Source of the DNA: a virus
DNA: 31,712 bases
Virus record (IMG/VR): IMGVR_UViG_3300021508_000041
Coordinates: 1 to 31,712 of that record
Strand: one strand, 5' to 3'
Shown here: positions 6,098 to 12,611 of the stretch, one piece after another
How positions within the stretch are numbered: position 1 is the first letter of the stretch
Layout of the letters: each line of letters opens with the position of its first letter
Program-made: the position numbers and the translations under genes
The notes under the pieces: generated by a model
What the model saw: only the letters and a program-made list of their open reading frames with translations
Database searches by the model: none
What the model was told of the DNA's origin: nothing

Positions 6098-6526
6098 TTA
6101 TTTAAGTTTAGTTAGTAGTTCAAAAGGTATCACAAAACATCCAAGTCGCAAAGACAGGATGAGTGTTGTCTTCAGGACTACCCCTTCCGTGCGTTTATCG
6201 GTTACTACTACACGGCCTTGGGCAGGGTAACCCAAAGTATAAAGGTCGTCCGTTGTTTTAGAGAAATGGTGGCTGTTGTCTGGGGTTTCCTCCGAAGGTG
6301 TGTAGGATACAAGGTAAGTGTCTCGGGCTTCCGTATACGATATGTGGACGGCTACGTTCGGGGGTATTGTTATTTGGATGCCGTCCATTGTATAGAGTGA
6401 GCGGGGTTGGCTCCGAGGTGCGGGGAGGGTTTCATCCAGGGAGGCTGTGTGGCCGTTTGGGTGAGCCCGTGCAACGAAGGAGAGGTCAGATTTTGGTCCT
6501 ACTATGGTGACTTTTAGCTTTTTCAT
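6098..6526 (-). CDS. 142-residue hypothetical protein, first gene after an operator
   Basis: AAGGAAGC precedes the ATG by 4-5 bases, and a perfect operator dyad ends 22 bases upstream, so this is probably the promoter-proximal gene of the leftward run. The protein is beta-rich (MKKLKVTIVGPKSDLSFVAR; GIQITIPPNVAVHISY; GRVVVTDKRTEGVVLKTTL) with a Pro/Ser/Thr-rich linker near residues 31-45 and a hydrophobic C-terminus (LRLGCFVIPFELLTKL). No family is recognised. Confidence 0.65.
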   Translation of the reverse strand: MKKLKVTIVGPKSDLSFVARAHPNGHTASLDETLPAPRSQPRSLYTMDGIQITIPPNVAVHISYTEARDTYLVSYTPSEETPDNSHHFSKTTDDLYTLGYPAQGRVVVTDKRTEGVVLKTTLILSLRLGCFVIPFELLTKLK

Positions 6527-6547
6527 GGTGCTTCCTTAAGGTTTAAA

Positions 6548-6565
6548 TTTGGTACGTGTACCAAA
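6548..6565. promoter_or_regulatory. dispersed dyad operator, copy 3 (perfect)
   Basis: TTTGGTACGTGTACCAAA: two 8-base arms around a central GT. It lies 21 bases before the start of the gene at 6098-6526, at the head of the long leftward gene run. On the minus strand TAATAC, a possible -10, lies 8 bases upstream of it, so a bound protein could block the start of transcription. Confidence 0.65.
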
Positions 6566-6932
6566 ACTGTATTATGGTGAGGATTTTCGGCAGTCGGTGC
6601 GGTCCCTTTTCTACAAAGTGATTTGTAAGTTGCCCTGATTTTAAGAAACGCAAACCTTACTACTCAGGTTCTTCACTTCACCACTCCGTTCAGAGCAAGT
6701 ATTGTATCAAATTGAGTGTCGAAAACGACATTAATTTGCCTTTTTAAAGCTGCCTTAATAATAATAATAATAAATAAATACTATACCATATATAAAACAA
6801 ACTAAGAGAGGGCACGGCCTAAGAAGCTATCGCATGATTTTAACCTGTTCAGTATTTTCCACGTAATCCTGTGGGGCGCTGATAAGTCTATAGTTCAGTC
6901 AAAAGTGCTGGCTACAAGCTTCCTTACCAGTA

Positions 6933-6965
6933 AACGCCTACAATTTGATCAGCGAACGCCTACAA
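6933..6965. repeat. two iteron-like direct repeats
   Basis: AACGCCTACAA occurs at 6933-6943 and again at 6955-6965, 22 bases apart, that is about two helical turns, with TTG following in both copies after one or two bases. The core GCCTAC recurs at 7108 and at both ends of the 68-bp palindrome (GCCTACGTTTGG). This spacing suits binding of one protein to the same face of DNA. Confidence 0.4.
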
Positions 6966-7147
6966 ATTGCGGGTATGTTGTTATTAAGCATTCAATTATG
7001 TCGTACTGTCAGTGGTCTGGAACCGAAAGGCAAAACCAGCCTTAGCGGAGCCTGTGGCGCGAATCCTGTTCCGTAATTCGCGTGGTAAAGTGTACAGTGG
7101 TATAACATGCCTACACCGACCTGTGATGCCCAGTTTCGCCATTAACT

Positions 7148-7215
7148 CAGCATATGCCTACGTTTGGCGTGTAATTTCTTCGAAGAAATTACACGCCAAA
7201 CGTAGGCATATGCTG
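7148..7215. repeat. perfect 68-bp palindrome, candidate telomere resolution or replication site
   Basis: Two 34-base arms with no spacer, centred between 7181 and 7182 on TTCGAA, with no mismatch; the symmetry stops abruptly at 7147/7216. The outer part of each arm holds GCATATGCC and the inner part GGCGTGTAATTTCTTC. A rho-independent terminator would need a loop and a U tract, which are absent. Perfect palindromes of about this size are the substrates of phage protelomerases (telomere resolution sites of N15-type and VHML/VP882-type phages), but no gene of protelomerase size is in the window. An origin-type cruciform or an assembly join at an inverted duplication are alternatives. Confidence 0.85.
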
Positions 7216-7528
7216 TGACACCCACTAATGACTGTATACATAAGGGCGAGGATATGCTTAGCTTCCGCATTTTTGCCTTAAATCGTACAGAATTTGTACG
7301 ATTCCTCTCAGGCTTCCGTACTAATTGCACTGGATAATTGAATAAACTTATTATGGCATTCACGAGGTAATAACCCACCAGTCTTCAACGGCGTTAGGAG
7401 CCGTACTAACGAATAATCAGGCCTCCAGAGGAAATAATTAATTTACTTGAAACTCAGCCGCCTAGAATCTACATTAAGTATATCATTTAACGAGTTGCCG
7501 CTGAGGAGGTAGGTGGATACGTTAGAGT

Positions 7529-7771
7529 TCAGGTGTCTGAGTAGTAAGTAAAATCGTGCACCTGTTGCAATGTGCGGCGGGTTAGCATCCAATTATCTGT
7601 ACCTTTTTCTCGCATGACCGTGGAGTTTGCCGCCAGCACACCATCCCTTCTGTACACAGTAGCAACGCCACTACACCTGAACCGTAAAGCGGCCAGCACA
7701 CCCAGGTCATTCGCTAAGTAAAACCTGTCCACATACTTTCCGCAAGCGAACCTCACCTTGTACTTTTTCAT
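7529..7771 (-). CDS. 80-residue basic hypothetical protein
   Basis: The start at 7771 is chosen from the ribosome binding site CGAGG 9 bases upstream; the longer frame to 7933 overlaps the next gene and is rejected. The protein is basic and beta-like at the N-terminus (MKKYKVRFACGKYVDRFYLA), with AALRFRCSGVATVYRR and a polar C-terminal half (MLTRRTLQQVHDFTYYSDT). Two Cys are too far apart to be a metal site alone. No family is recognised. Confidence 0.6.
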   Translation of the reverse strand: MKKYKVRFACGKYVDRFYLANDLGVLAALRFRCSGVATVYRRDGVLAANSTVMREKGTDNWMLTRRTLQQVHDFTYYSDT

Positions 7772-7810
7772 ACATATACCTCGTGTTTTATATGCGTGAC
7801 TTCCATGATT

Positions 7811-7838
7811 TGGTCCACTTCCGTAGAAAAGTGGACCA
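7811..7838. promoter_or_regulatory. hairpin with CTTCCGT across the loop
   Basis: TGGTCCACTT and AAGTGGACCA form a perfect 10-bp stem with an 8-base loop, upstream of the gene at 7529-7771 on the minus strand. One ACGGAAG word spans the stem-loop junction and two more follow at 7848 and 7859. No U tract follows, so an operator or an mRNA leader structure is more likely than a terminator. Confidence 0.4.
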
Positions 7839-7880
7839 GTTCTAGCACTTCCGTACGACTTCCGTATAAGATAAGCACTA

Positions 7881-8135
7881 TTATGTGTGCCTGCTAACAT
7901 GTTGCAGGACCTCAGAGGGCACAACAAACCCATGCTTCTTATAAGAGTAGATTAGGTCCACGTTGTCATCAACAGATGGCGCGTGGTCAGGCCCTGAACG
8001 TTTCTGACTCTGTACATGTAATTTATGCGGCGCTAATAAAACAACGTCACGTAGAAGGAAGAGGACCTTATCCTCGTCCACTTTTTCCGGCTTTGCCTGT
8101 TTGCCAGTGTAAGGTTGAAGTGTTACGTAAAACAT
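7881..8135 (-). CDS. 84-residue hypothetical protein
   Basis: A strong ribosome binding site (TAGGGGGC) precedes the ATG by about 4 bases. The protein has a beta-like N-terminus (MFYVTLQPYTG), an acidic/basic linker, a hydrophobic segment too short for a membrane helix (VLFLLRDVVLLAP) and a C-terminal region with DLIYSYKKHGFVVPSEVLQH. No family is recognised. It lies between the hairpin at 7811 and the small membrane gene at 8144. Confidence 0.6.
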   Translation of the reverse strand: MFYVTLQPYTGKQAKPEKVDEDKVLFLLRDVVLLAPHKLHVQSQKRSGPDHAPSVDDNVDLIYSYKKHGFVVPSEVLQHVSRHT

Positions 8136-8143
8136 AAAGCCCC

Positions 8144-8299
8144 CTAGAACCTGTCAAGGCTCAAGAAAATTATTTCAAGAAAGAATTGGATAAACAGACG
8201 GTCGTCTGTTACAAGTAAAGAGTGAGTTAAAAACAAACCCACTATAGCTACGGCAACGATATATGCTTTGCCAATAGCGAGTAATATTGTGTTGTCCAT
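8144..8299 (-). CDS. 51-residue membrane protein behind an operator
   Basis: The start at 8299 is chosen because AAAGGTAA precedes it and an operator dyad (8318-8333) lies 18 bases upstream; a longer frame to 8437 would run through the operator and is rejected. Two hydrophobic segments are visible (ILLAIGKAYIVAVAIVGLFL and LFIQFFLEIIFLSL) with a short polar turn between (LVTDDR), so a two-helix hairpin membrane protein is likely. No family is recognised; a small holin- or immunity-like role is possible but unsupported. Confidence 0.6.
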   Translation of the reverse strand: MDNTILLAIGKAYIVAVAIVGLFLTHSLLVTDDRLFIQFFLEIIFLSLDRF

Positions 8300-8317
8300 A
8301 TGGTTTACCTTTAAGTT

Positions 8318-8333
8318 TTGGTACGTGTACCAA
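8318..8333. promoter_or_regulatory. dispersed dyad operator, copy 4
   Basis: TTGGTACGTGTACCAA, perfect over 16 bases, 18 bases before the start of the small membrane protein gene at 8144-8299. A second inverted repeat lies directly upstream of it at 8337-8363. Confidence 0.65.
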
Positions 8334-8336
8334 TTG

Positions 8337-8363
8337 ATATGCACACTACTACAGTGCGCATAT
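8337..8363. promoter_or_regulatory. second inverted repeat next to operator copy 4
   Basis: ATATGCACACT and AGTGCGCATAT are 11-base arms with one mismatch around a 5-base spacer. It lies 4 bases upstream of the dyad operator with respect to the minus-strand gene, where a promoter would be expected, so it may bind a second regulator. Confidence 0.4.
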
Positions 8364-8889
8364 TCATTGATACACAATCCTACTCTATGTCCGCTTATAA
8401 TCGCCCGATACTTTGCAACGATATACAAGTAAGTCATCCTGAATAATGGAGTGGACTAGGATTATGTAAAAATCCGCTTCTTTTTAACCTCACGCACGTC
8501 TCGAAGGTAGTAGTAGGTTTTAGAAAGTTCGTGTTAAGTAGTTGTGTTGCTAACTAGGACGATTAATTGCTAATTAATCAGGACTTTCCAATGTAAGGCC
8601 TTATTGCAATACACTTTGTCTATGTTGGTTTTTCCTGTGCACAGGGTTGCTATTTCTGTATTGGATTTACTAAGACAGGGAATTTTTTCACTTTAGCTGA
8701 AAGTTACTTTTTGTATTGGAACCAGGCCCACTACGCGCCTTTTGGTATGGGCTTGCGTTACGTTGAAGTATTTGAAGCGGTTTGTTAATAATCTAAGTAT
8801 TAACTGGTGACAGTGGTCAAGAGCCTATAATGGGTTTATATCGATTATTCATAATAGAATCGAAAACCTTGTATAGAATCGGCTTTAAC
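8364..8889. other. AT-rich gap, no gene seen
   Basis: No open frame with a ribosome binding site is present on either strand. The sequence is AT-rich with stops in all frames and some short inverted stretches (for example TTAATTGCTAATTAA near 8563). It may carry promoters for the leftward genes, but none stands out. Confidence 0.4.
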
Positions 8890-8905
8890 TTGGTACGTGT
8901 ACCAA
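8890..8905. promoter_or_regulatory. dispersed dyad operator, copy 5
   Basis: TTGGTACGTGTACCAA, perfect. Unlike the other copies it is not followed closely by a supported gene; the nearest minus-strand ATG (8852) opens only 11 codons without a ribosome binding site. Another inverted repeat, AATTAAAC-ATT-GTTTAATT, lies at 8911-8929 between it and the terminator. It could control an untranslated or very small RNA. Confidence 0.6.
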
Positions 8906-8938
8906 ACTTGAATTAAACATTGTTTAATTAAAACCAAT

Positions 8939-8967
8939 AAAAAAACCATACAAAGCATGGTTTTTTT
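8939..8967 (-). terminator. rho-independent terminator, probably bidirectional
   Basis: AAAAAAACCAT and ATGGTTTTTTT pair perfectly around a 7-base loop; on the minus strand the stem ends in a T run followed by ATT. It lies 45 bases after the stop of the gene at 9012-9842 and so ends that transcript. A GC-rich hairpin, GCCGGG-CATAATA-CCCGGC at 8983-9001, precedes it and may strengthen termination or protect the RNA end. Confidence 0.8.
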
Positions 8968-9011
8968 ATTGTCTTTAGTGGAGCCGGGCATAATACCCGG
9001 CCAAATTTGAA

Positions 9012-9842
9012 CTAAGCGGCTTTTAACTTTTTTTGCTTTGATGGGCTTAGCAGCTCGAACATAATTACATTTTCTTGCTCTAATTCAGATACCCGCTGTT
9101 TTAATCGGTCAATCTCAGACTGACTGGTTTTAATATCTTGCTCTTTTAAAGCGACAATATCACGGCTATTATCTAACTCTTTTTGGAGCATAATGGATTG
9201 TACCGGCGTATTATCCACGACTGTAGCATCAATTAATGACAGTGCTGTAGTGGGCGTGGTGGTGCTATCAGATGATAACAAAGGAATAAAATCATTAAGC
9301 GAGTCGTGCCAATCGTTAAAACCGGCCACCATTTCCTGAATATTAGCATCAACAGATATTATGTTAATTTCATAACGGTTTGAATCGCTGTTAAATTTAG
9401 GAGTACCCAAAACCACAATTTTACCTGCATAGCAATCAAAGCAACTAAAATTGTTTAGTTTAGCCTTTGTTGTTTTTTCTGAAAAAACGAGCCCTTTGTT
9501 TGTTGTCTTGATATGGCTTAAAATGTTAGCCGCCTGAGGACGGTCGTAACTTTCTAATAAGTGAGCCTGAACAACTGCGCTAGAGTGCCTTTTAAAAGCT
9601 TGCTTAAGCCTGAGGTGGGCTAACATATCGGCGGGAGAAAGCTCGTTTATAATAACCTGTTTACTTGTTAATAAGCCGTTAATAGCTTGTGTATAAACGT
9701 CGGTTAATTCAGAACTGGTAATGTTTGACTCATTAGCTAGTGAGACGAGGTTAATGTTAGCCGTTTGTTGGTCTGCATTGACTAAACTTTGCATACCATT
9801 AACGAACTCATTAGTTATGATTGTTTTTGATTCAATAGACAT
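9012..9842 (-). CDS. 276-residue hypothetical protein with C-terminal coiled coil
   Basis: AAAGGTGAAA precedes the ATG, and an operator dyad lies 40 bases upstream behind a leader of GTT repeats. The N-terminal half is helical and Asn/Ser/Thr-rich; residues about 155-190 look beta-like (GKIVVLGTPKFNSDSNRYEI) with a Cys pair at FSCFDC; a Ser/Thr-rich linker follows; the last 55 residues form a heptad-like coiled coil (DIKTSQSEIDRLKQRVSELE) ending in a basic tail (SKQKKLKAA). The basic tail and coiled coil would suit a DNA- or partner-binding oligomer. Base use is more AT-rich than in the neighbouring clusters, and it has its own operator and terminator, so it is an independent unit, perhaps acquired separately. 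No family is recognised. Confidence 0.75.
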   Translation of the reverse strand: MSIESKTIITNEFVNGMQSLVNADQQTANINLVSLANESNITSSELTDVYTQAINGLLTSKQVIINELSPADMLAHLRLKQAFKRHSSAVVQAHLLESYDRPQAANILSHIKTTNKGLVFSEKTTKAKLNNFSCFDCYAGKIVVLGTPKFNSDSNRYEINIISVDANIQEMVAGFNDWHDSLNDFIPLLSSDSTTTPTTALSLIDATVVDNTPVQSIMLQKELDNSRDIVALKEQDIKTSQSEIDRLKQRVSELEQENVIMFELLSPSKQKKLKAA

Positions 9843-9882
9843 AATATTTCACCTTTGGGTTTATGTTGTGTTGTTGTTGTTG

Positions 9883-9898
9883 TTGGTACGTGTACCAA
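9883..9898. promoter_or_regulatory. dispersed dyad operator, copy 6
   Basis: TTGGTACGTGTACCAA, perfect, 40 bases before the start of the gene at 9012-9842. A run of GTT triplets (about 9866-9884) separates it from the ribosome binding site, so the spacing is longer here than at the other copies. Confidence 0.65.
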
Positions 9899-9901
9899 CT
9901 A

Positions 9902-9982
9902 TTAAATATAACCAAGTTTAGAGCCTAATATATACATGGTTAATTCTAGTATCAGTGTTGCAAACAAAATAGAAACTAACAT
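9902..9982 (-). CDS. 26-residue hydrophobic peptide behind an operator
   Basis: ATG preceded by AAAAGGTTTTATT and, 17 bases upstream, by operator copy 7, the same layout as the other operator-linked genes. The peptide is almost entirely one membrane-spanning helix (LVSILFATLILELTMYILGS) with a short KLGYI end. Such a small gene would be dismissed without its regulatory context. It could be a membrane-active or regulatory peptide; no family is recognised. Confidence 0.5.
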   Translation of the reverse strand: MLVSILFATLILELTMYILGSKLGYI

Positions 9983-9999
9983 AATAAAACCTTTTGTAG

Positions 10000-10015
10000 T
10001 TGGTACATGTACCAG
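10000..10015. promoter_or_regulatory. dispersed dyad operator, copy 7 (variant)
   Basis: TTGGTACATGTACCAG: the central GT of the consensus is AT here, making the inner 14 bases (TGGTACATGTACCA) a perfect palindrome. It lies 17 bases before the start of the 26-residue peptide and marks the right-hand limit of the set. Confidence 0.6.
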
Positions 10016-10510
10016 TTGAGACAACTTGTATATATAAGGTGTCTTTGCCCTAGCTGAGCGGTGGTGGTTTGCTTATCCTTAAGACTTGAACTGAATTATA
10101 GACACATAGGCGCGAATGTCAAAAGTAACATTCATTTAGTTAGTTGTGGATAACTATTGCTATATAAAACAACCACTTAGCATAGGCACGTACTGGCACC
10201 TAACACCATTAGCTCAGTGGACTAAGTTTAGTATAACTAACTGACTGATATATAAGGTAATAATACTGTATATGCTTGTGTATAACCCACCCATGCATTT
10301 TGTGTATAAGTATACGCTAATACATATACAGGCCTCCTCAGTTACTCTGCGAATTTTCAGATTCCAACTAACGCTGTAGCTAAGGGGCCAGGACAAAATA
10401 AAAAACCCGGCACACAACTAAACCCTAATTAAAGCTGCAAACCTATAAACTCCGGCGCACGGTCACCCCAGCCCTCAGTAATCTGCTGTCTTTTATTCCC
10501 AACCAACCCC
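10016..10510. other. gap between early region and terminase cluster, no gene seen
   Basis: No open frame with a convincing ribosome binding site. Two snippets look like tRNA D-arms (TAGCTGAGCGG near 10051 and TTAGCTCAGTGG near 10208), but no matching T-arm or acceptor stem follows. On the minus strand an unpaired GTGCCGGG followed by a T run (about 10396-10412) resembles half of a terminator for the gene at 10511. Confidence 0.4.
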
Positions 10511-10822
10511 TCATAAACTATCACCAGCCCTGCGGTTATGTCCAACCCCAACCCCAACCCCAGCCTCAACCTCAACTACATCAACACTGTGAATTTCGTC
10601 CACACCTTCAATGTAAGGCTCTTTGAACGCGGGAGTGTCCTCACCCGACCACGCACCCGCTATATCCACACAGTAGAACAGCTCAGCCTGTTCCCAAGTC
10701 ATACCATCCCTAGACATAAGCTTCTGAATAATAAGTTGAGAGTCATACAAAAGCACATCAACTTGCCCACACCGGCAGCAAACACCGGTAATACAATCAT
10801 CAAAACCCTCTACTTTAATCAC
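10511..10822 (-). CDS. 103-residue conserved phage hypothetical protein
   Basis: Starts with GTG preceded by AAGGGG. The stretch LMSRDGMTWEQAELFY followed by GAWSGEDTPAF (residues about 35-66) matches the pattern of a small protein seen in many phages and prophages, usually written as MsrDGMt.eeA.e.....  ..Ga..Ge.TP.F, whose function is not known. C15, C16 and C18 near the N-terminus may form part of a metal site. The C-terminus is low-complexity (VEVEAGVGVGVG), produced by CCAACC-type repeats in the DNA. It is the last gene of the leftward terminase cluster. Confidence 0.65.
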   Translation of the reverse strand: MIKVEGFDDCITGVCCRCGQVDVLLYDSQLIIQKLMSRDGMTWEQAELFYCVDIAGAWSGEDTPAFKEPYIEGVDEIHSVDVVEVEAGVGVGVGHNRRAGDSL

Positions 10823-10862
10823 TACGTCACCCCTTATTAAGAAATCAATAATAAATACACAG

Positions 10863-12611
10863 TTAGATCATAACGCCGTGTTCCTCTGGTTGTTTAAGTT
10901 TAACCTTACCCATGGTAACACCCACACTTACGCCGGATACGAACCTCTCGTTAACTGAGGCGTAGGCAGCATAGCAGTAATTCAAGGCGTGTGCGAAATG
11001 ATCAGGCCCCGTATTAGTCCAGGTAGCAATTTTCCCCTTGCTAGTCATCTGCTTTACCTTTTTCATAGCACAAAGATGCTTAGTTAACACAGACCCCTCA
11101 TTACCGTCCTTATCTCGCACAACTTCTGTCGGCTCTGCGAAAGTGATGATGCCCGCGTTAACAGCTTTGGCCAAATCATCAAAGCTGGCATCCCTGTCCA
11201 TACTGACAATACCCTCAGTGTCATTGAAGTTGTAAATGTCCAGTATGTTGGTTTTGGACCCACCATAATAAGCACCATACGCCTGTTTCTCAAACAGTTG
11301 CGCTGTCATGTATAAAGCGGTCTCGTAGTTAGGAGCAGCATCCACAATGGACCTGATACCCCCCAGTTGCCTCATAAGCATAACCAGGAACTTACCCACG
11401 TTTTGCTCATTCAACCCAGCCACCTTGACTGACTCAGCGCACACAATACGTAGCCCGTGCTCTGTAGCTACACCTATAATAATCCAGGTAGTCTTACCCA
11501 AATCAGCCCCGATATACACACGGCGATAACCATTACCTACGACAGACTCAAGAGTCGATCCTTTACCCGCAGTGTTCCTCAATATCACTTCTTTCAGGAA
11601 GCTGTTCTCAGCAGAAGAGTGGTCCAGGCCCAAACGGAAATTGACCCAATCACTGTGCAACTTATACTTATGGACACTGAACAACACATCCTGCAACTCA
11701 TTGTACTTAGGGACGTCCCACGGCATTACCTGGTAACCAACCTTTGGTCTGTCGGCATGCTTGTGAACCCATTGGCGATGGGAGGGGTCCACAAAATCAC
11801 CCCAGGCTATGCTTGTCCTGCAGTGAGGGCAAAGCATATAAGCTCTTTCAACCCCTGGGTGGAAGCGGTCCTCTTTCTTATACTCAGACAAAGGCTCATC
11901 GAAACCCGGTATAACAACGTCATTATAAAAGTCTGGAGCTACCCACTTCCCACACTTACTATGCCGGACCATATACCGGCCCTGAGTACTGATGTCGTAC
12001 AAAGCGGATATGCCGTAATCTGGCACCGTTGGCGTAGAGAAGTCAGAGGTGATCTTTAAATCACTGTGTTGCAGACGAGAAGCGAACGAACCCAATACGT
12101 CCTGGTTACAGAAATCTATTTCGTCTGTAACGATAGCATCCAAATCGATGGAGATAGCAGCGGTGGTTCCTGAAGTACCTCTCATAACCAAGAATGAGGT
12201 TCCTATCTTCTTAACGCCTGTGTTATCAACGTCTTTGGACAATACCGACTTGATATAGTCACAACTACCTACAGCGGGATCGAACCGAGTAGAGGAAAAT
12301 TCAGAGCTAAATTTAGAGGTGGGTAGGACGTAAGCTAATTTTCGATAGTCGTGCATAGCACAAAAAGATAATGACTCCCTTATCGATAACTCGGATAACC
12401 CTACCTGCGCACATTTCTTTACGCACTTATCAGTAGACTGTTCATCCACAATATTTATCTGATATTCGTGGTCTACCCAGGACCAAGGTATACGGTCATT
12501 CCTGGGGTGTTTAAAGTTGTCTACAATCCACTGGGATTTTTTTAAAGAGTGTCGGTTTATTGACGTTTGTAGCCCTTGGCTAAATATCTTTACTTTGTTA
12601 TCCTTGGCCAC
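10863..12611 (-). CDS. phage terminase large subunit, lambda GpA type
   Basis: The packaging motor: an N-terminal ATPase that drives DNA into the prohead and a C-terminal RNase H-like nuclease that cuts concatemers. Visible motifs are a deviant Walker A (KKCAQVGLSE, 65-74), Walker B with acidic pair (AIVTDEID, D163/E164), the Cys region typical of GpA proteins (C220 and CPHC 261-264), and nuclease acids D370 (IGADLGKTTW), D424 (SIVDAAPNY) and D537 (GPDHFAHALN). The length of 582 residues is close to the family's usual 600-650. The start is GTG, directly after a hairpin whose loop carries the ribosome binding site. The gene reads away from the portal and capsid genes, which is unusual. Lambda-type enzymes cut at cos sites, so cohesive ends are possible but not shown. 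Confidence 0.93.
   Translation of the reverse strand: MAKDNKVKIFSQGLQTSINRHSLKKSQWIVDNFKHPRNDRIPWSWVDHEYQINIVDEQSTDKCVKKCAQVGLSELSIRESLSFCAMHDYRKLAYVLPTSKFSSEFSSTRFDPAVGSCDYIKSVLSKDVDNTGVKKIGTSFLVMRGTSGTTAAISIDLDAIVTDEIDFCNQDVLGSFASRLQHSDLKITSDFSTPTVPDYGISALYDISTQGRYMVRHSKCGKWVAPDFYNDVVIPGFDEPLSEYKKEDRFHPGVERAYMLCPHCRTSIAWGDFVDPSHRQWVHKHADRPKVGYQVMPWDVPKYNELQDVLFSVHKYKLHSDWVNFRLGLDHSSAENSFLKEVILRNTAGKGSTLESVVGNGYRRVYIGADLGKTTWIIIGVATEHGLRIVCAESVKVAGLNEQNVGKFLVMLMRQLGGIRSIVDAAPNYETALYMTAQLFEKQAYGAYYGGSKTNILDIYNFNDTEGIVSMDRDASFDDLAKAVNAGIITFAEPTEVVRDKDGNEGSVLTKHLCAMKKVKQMTSKGKIATWTNTGPDHFAHALNYCYAAYASVNERFVSGVSVGVTMGKVKLKQPEEHGVMI

Larger units (their letters stand above)
6566..7528. other. gene-poor region with palindrome, AT tract and repeats
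   Basis: No gene is supported in these 960 bases; the frames that cross it have no ribosome binding site and two of them simply read through the palindrome from each side. It contains an AT-rich tract (about 6756-6805, with an ATA/ATAA run), a pair of direct repeats (6933-6965) and a perfect 68-bp palindrome (7148-7215). The combination suits a replication origin or a DNA-end processing site rather than an ordinary promoter gap. Confidence 0.5.
4482..7865 (-). repeat. ten copies of the word ACGGAAG on one strand
   Basis: On the plus strand CTTCCGT is found at 4482, 4871, 5304, 5625, 6184, 6328, 7313, 7818, 7848 and 7859, always in the same orientation, and I saw none elsewhere in the window. 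About 0.2 would be expected on one strand of 3.4 kb. Three copies share a longer form, ATAAACNNACGGAAG, in two different reading frames of three genes. Both coding and noncoding copies exist, so the word is kept as DNA or RNA. The role is unknown. Confidence 0.6.

Noticed and set aside
7012-7378. Open frames crossing the 68-bp palindrome on both strands (68 and 78 codons)
   Set aside because: Both give the same peptide end because the palindrome reads alike on each strand; no ribosome binding site and no conserved-looking product.
7772-7933. N-terminal extension of the gene at 7529-7771
   Set aside because: It overlaps the gene at 7881-8135 and passes through the 7811-7838 hairpin; the inner ATG has the better ribosome binding site.
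8300-8437. N-terminal extension of the small membrane protein at 8144-8299
   Set aside because: It would translate through the operator and the second inverted repeat, and the ATG at 8299 has a proper ribosome binding site.
10040-10290. tRNA-like D-arm snippets (TAGCTGAGCGG and TTAGCTCAGTGG)
   Set aside because: No T-arm, anticodon stem or acceptor pairing could be built around either snippet on either strand.
10538-10840. 100-codon plus-strand frame with Asn/Pro repeats
   Set aside because: It is the antisense of the conserved gene at 10511-10822; the repeats come from CCAACC-type sequence.
11457-12059. 200-codon plus-strand frame inside the terminase gene
   Set aside because: It is antisense to conserved terminase motifs and has no ribosome binding site.
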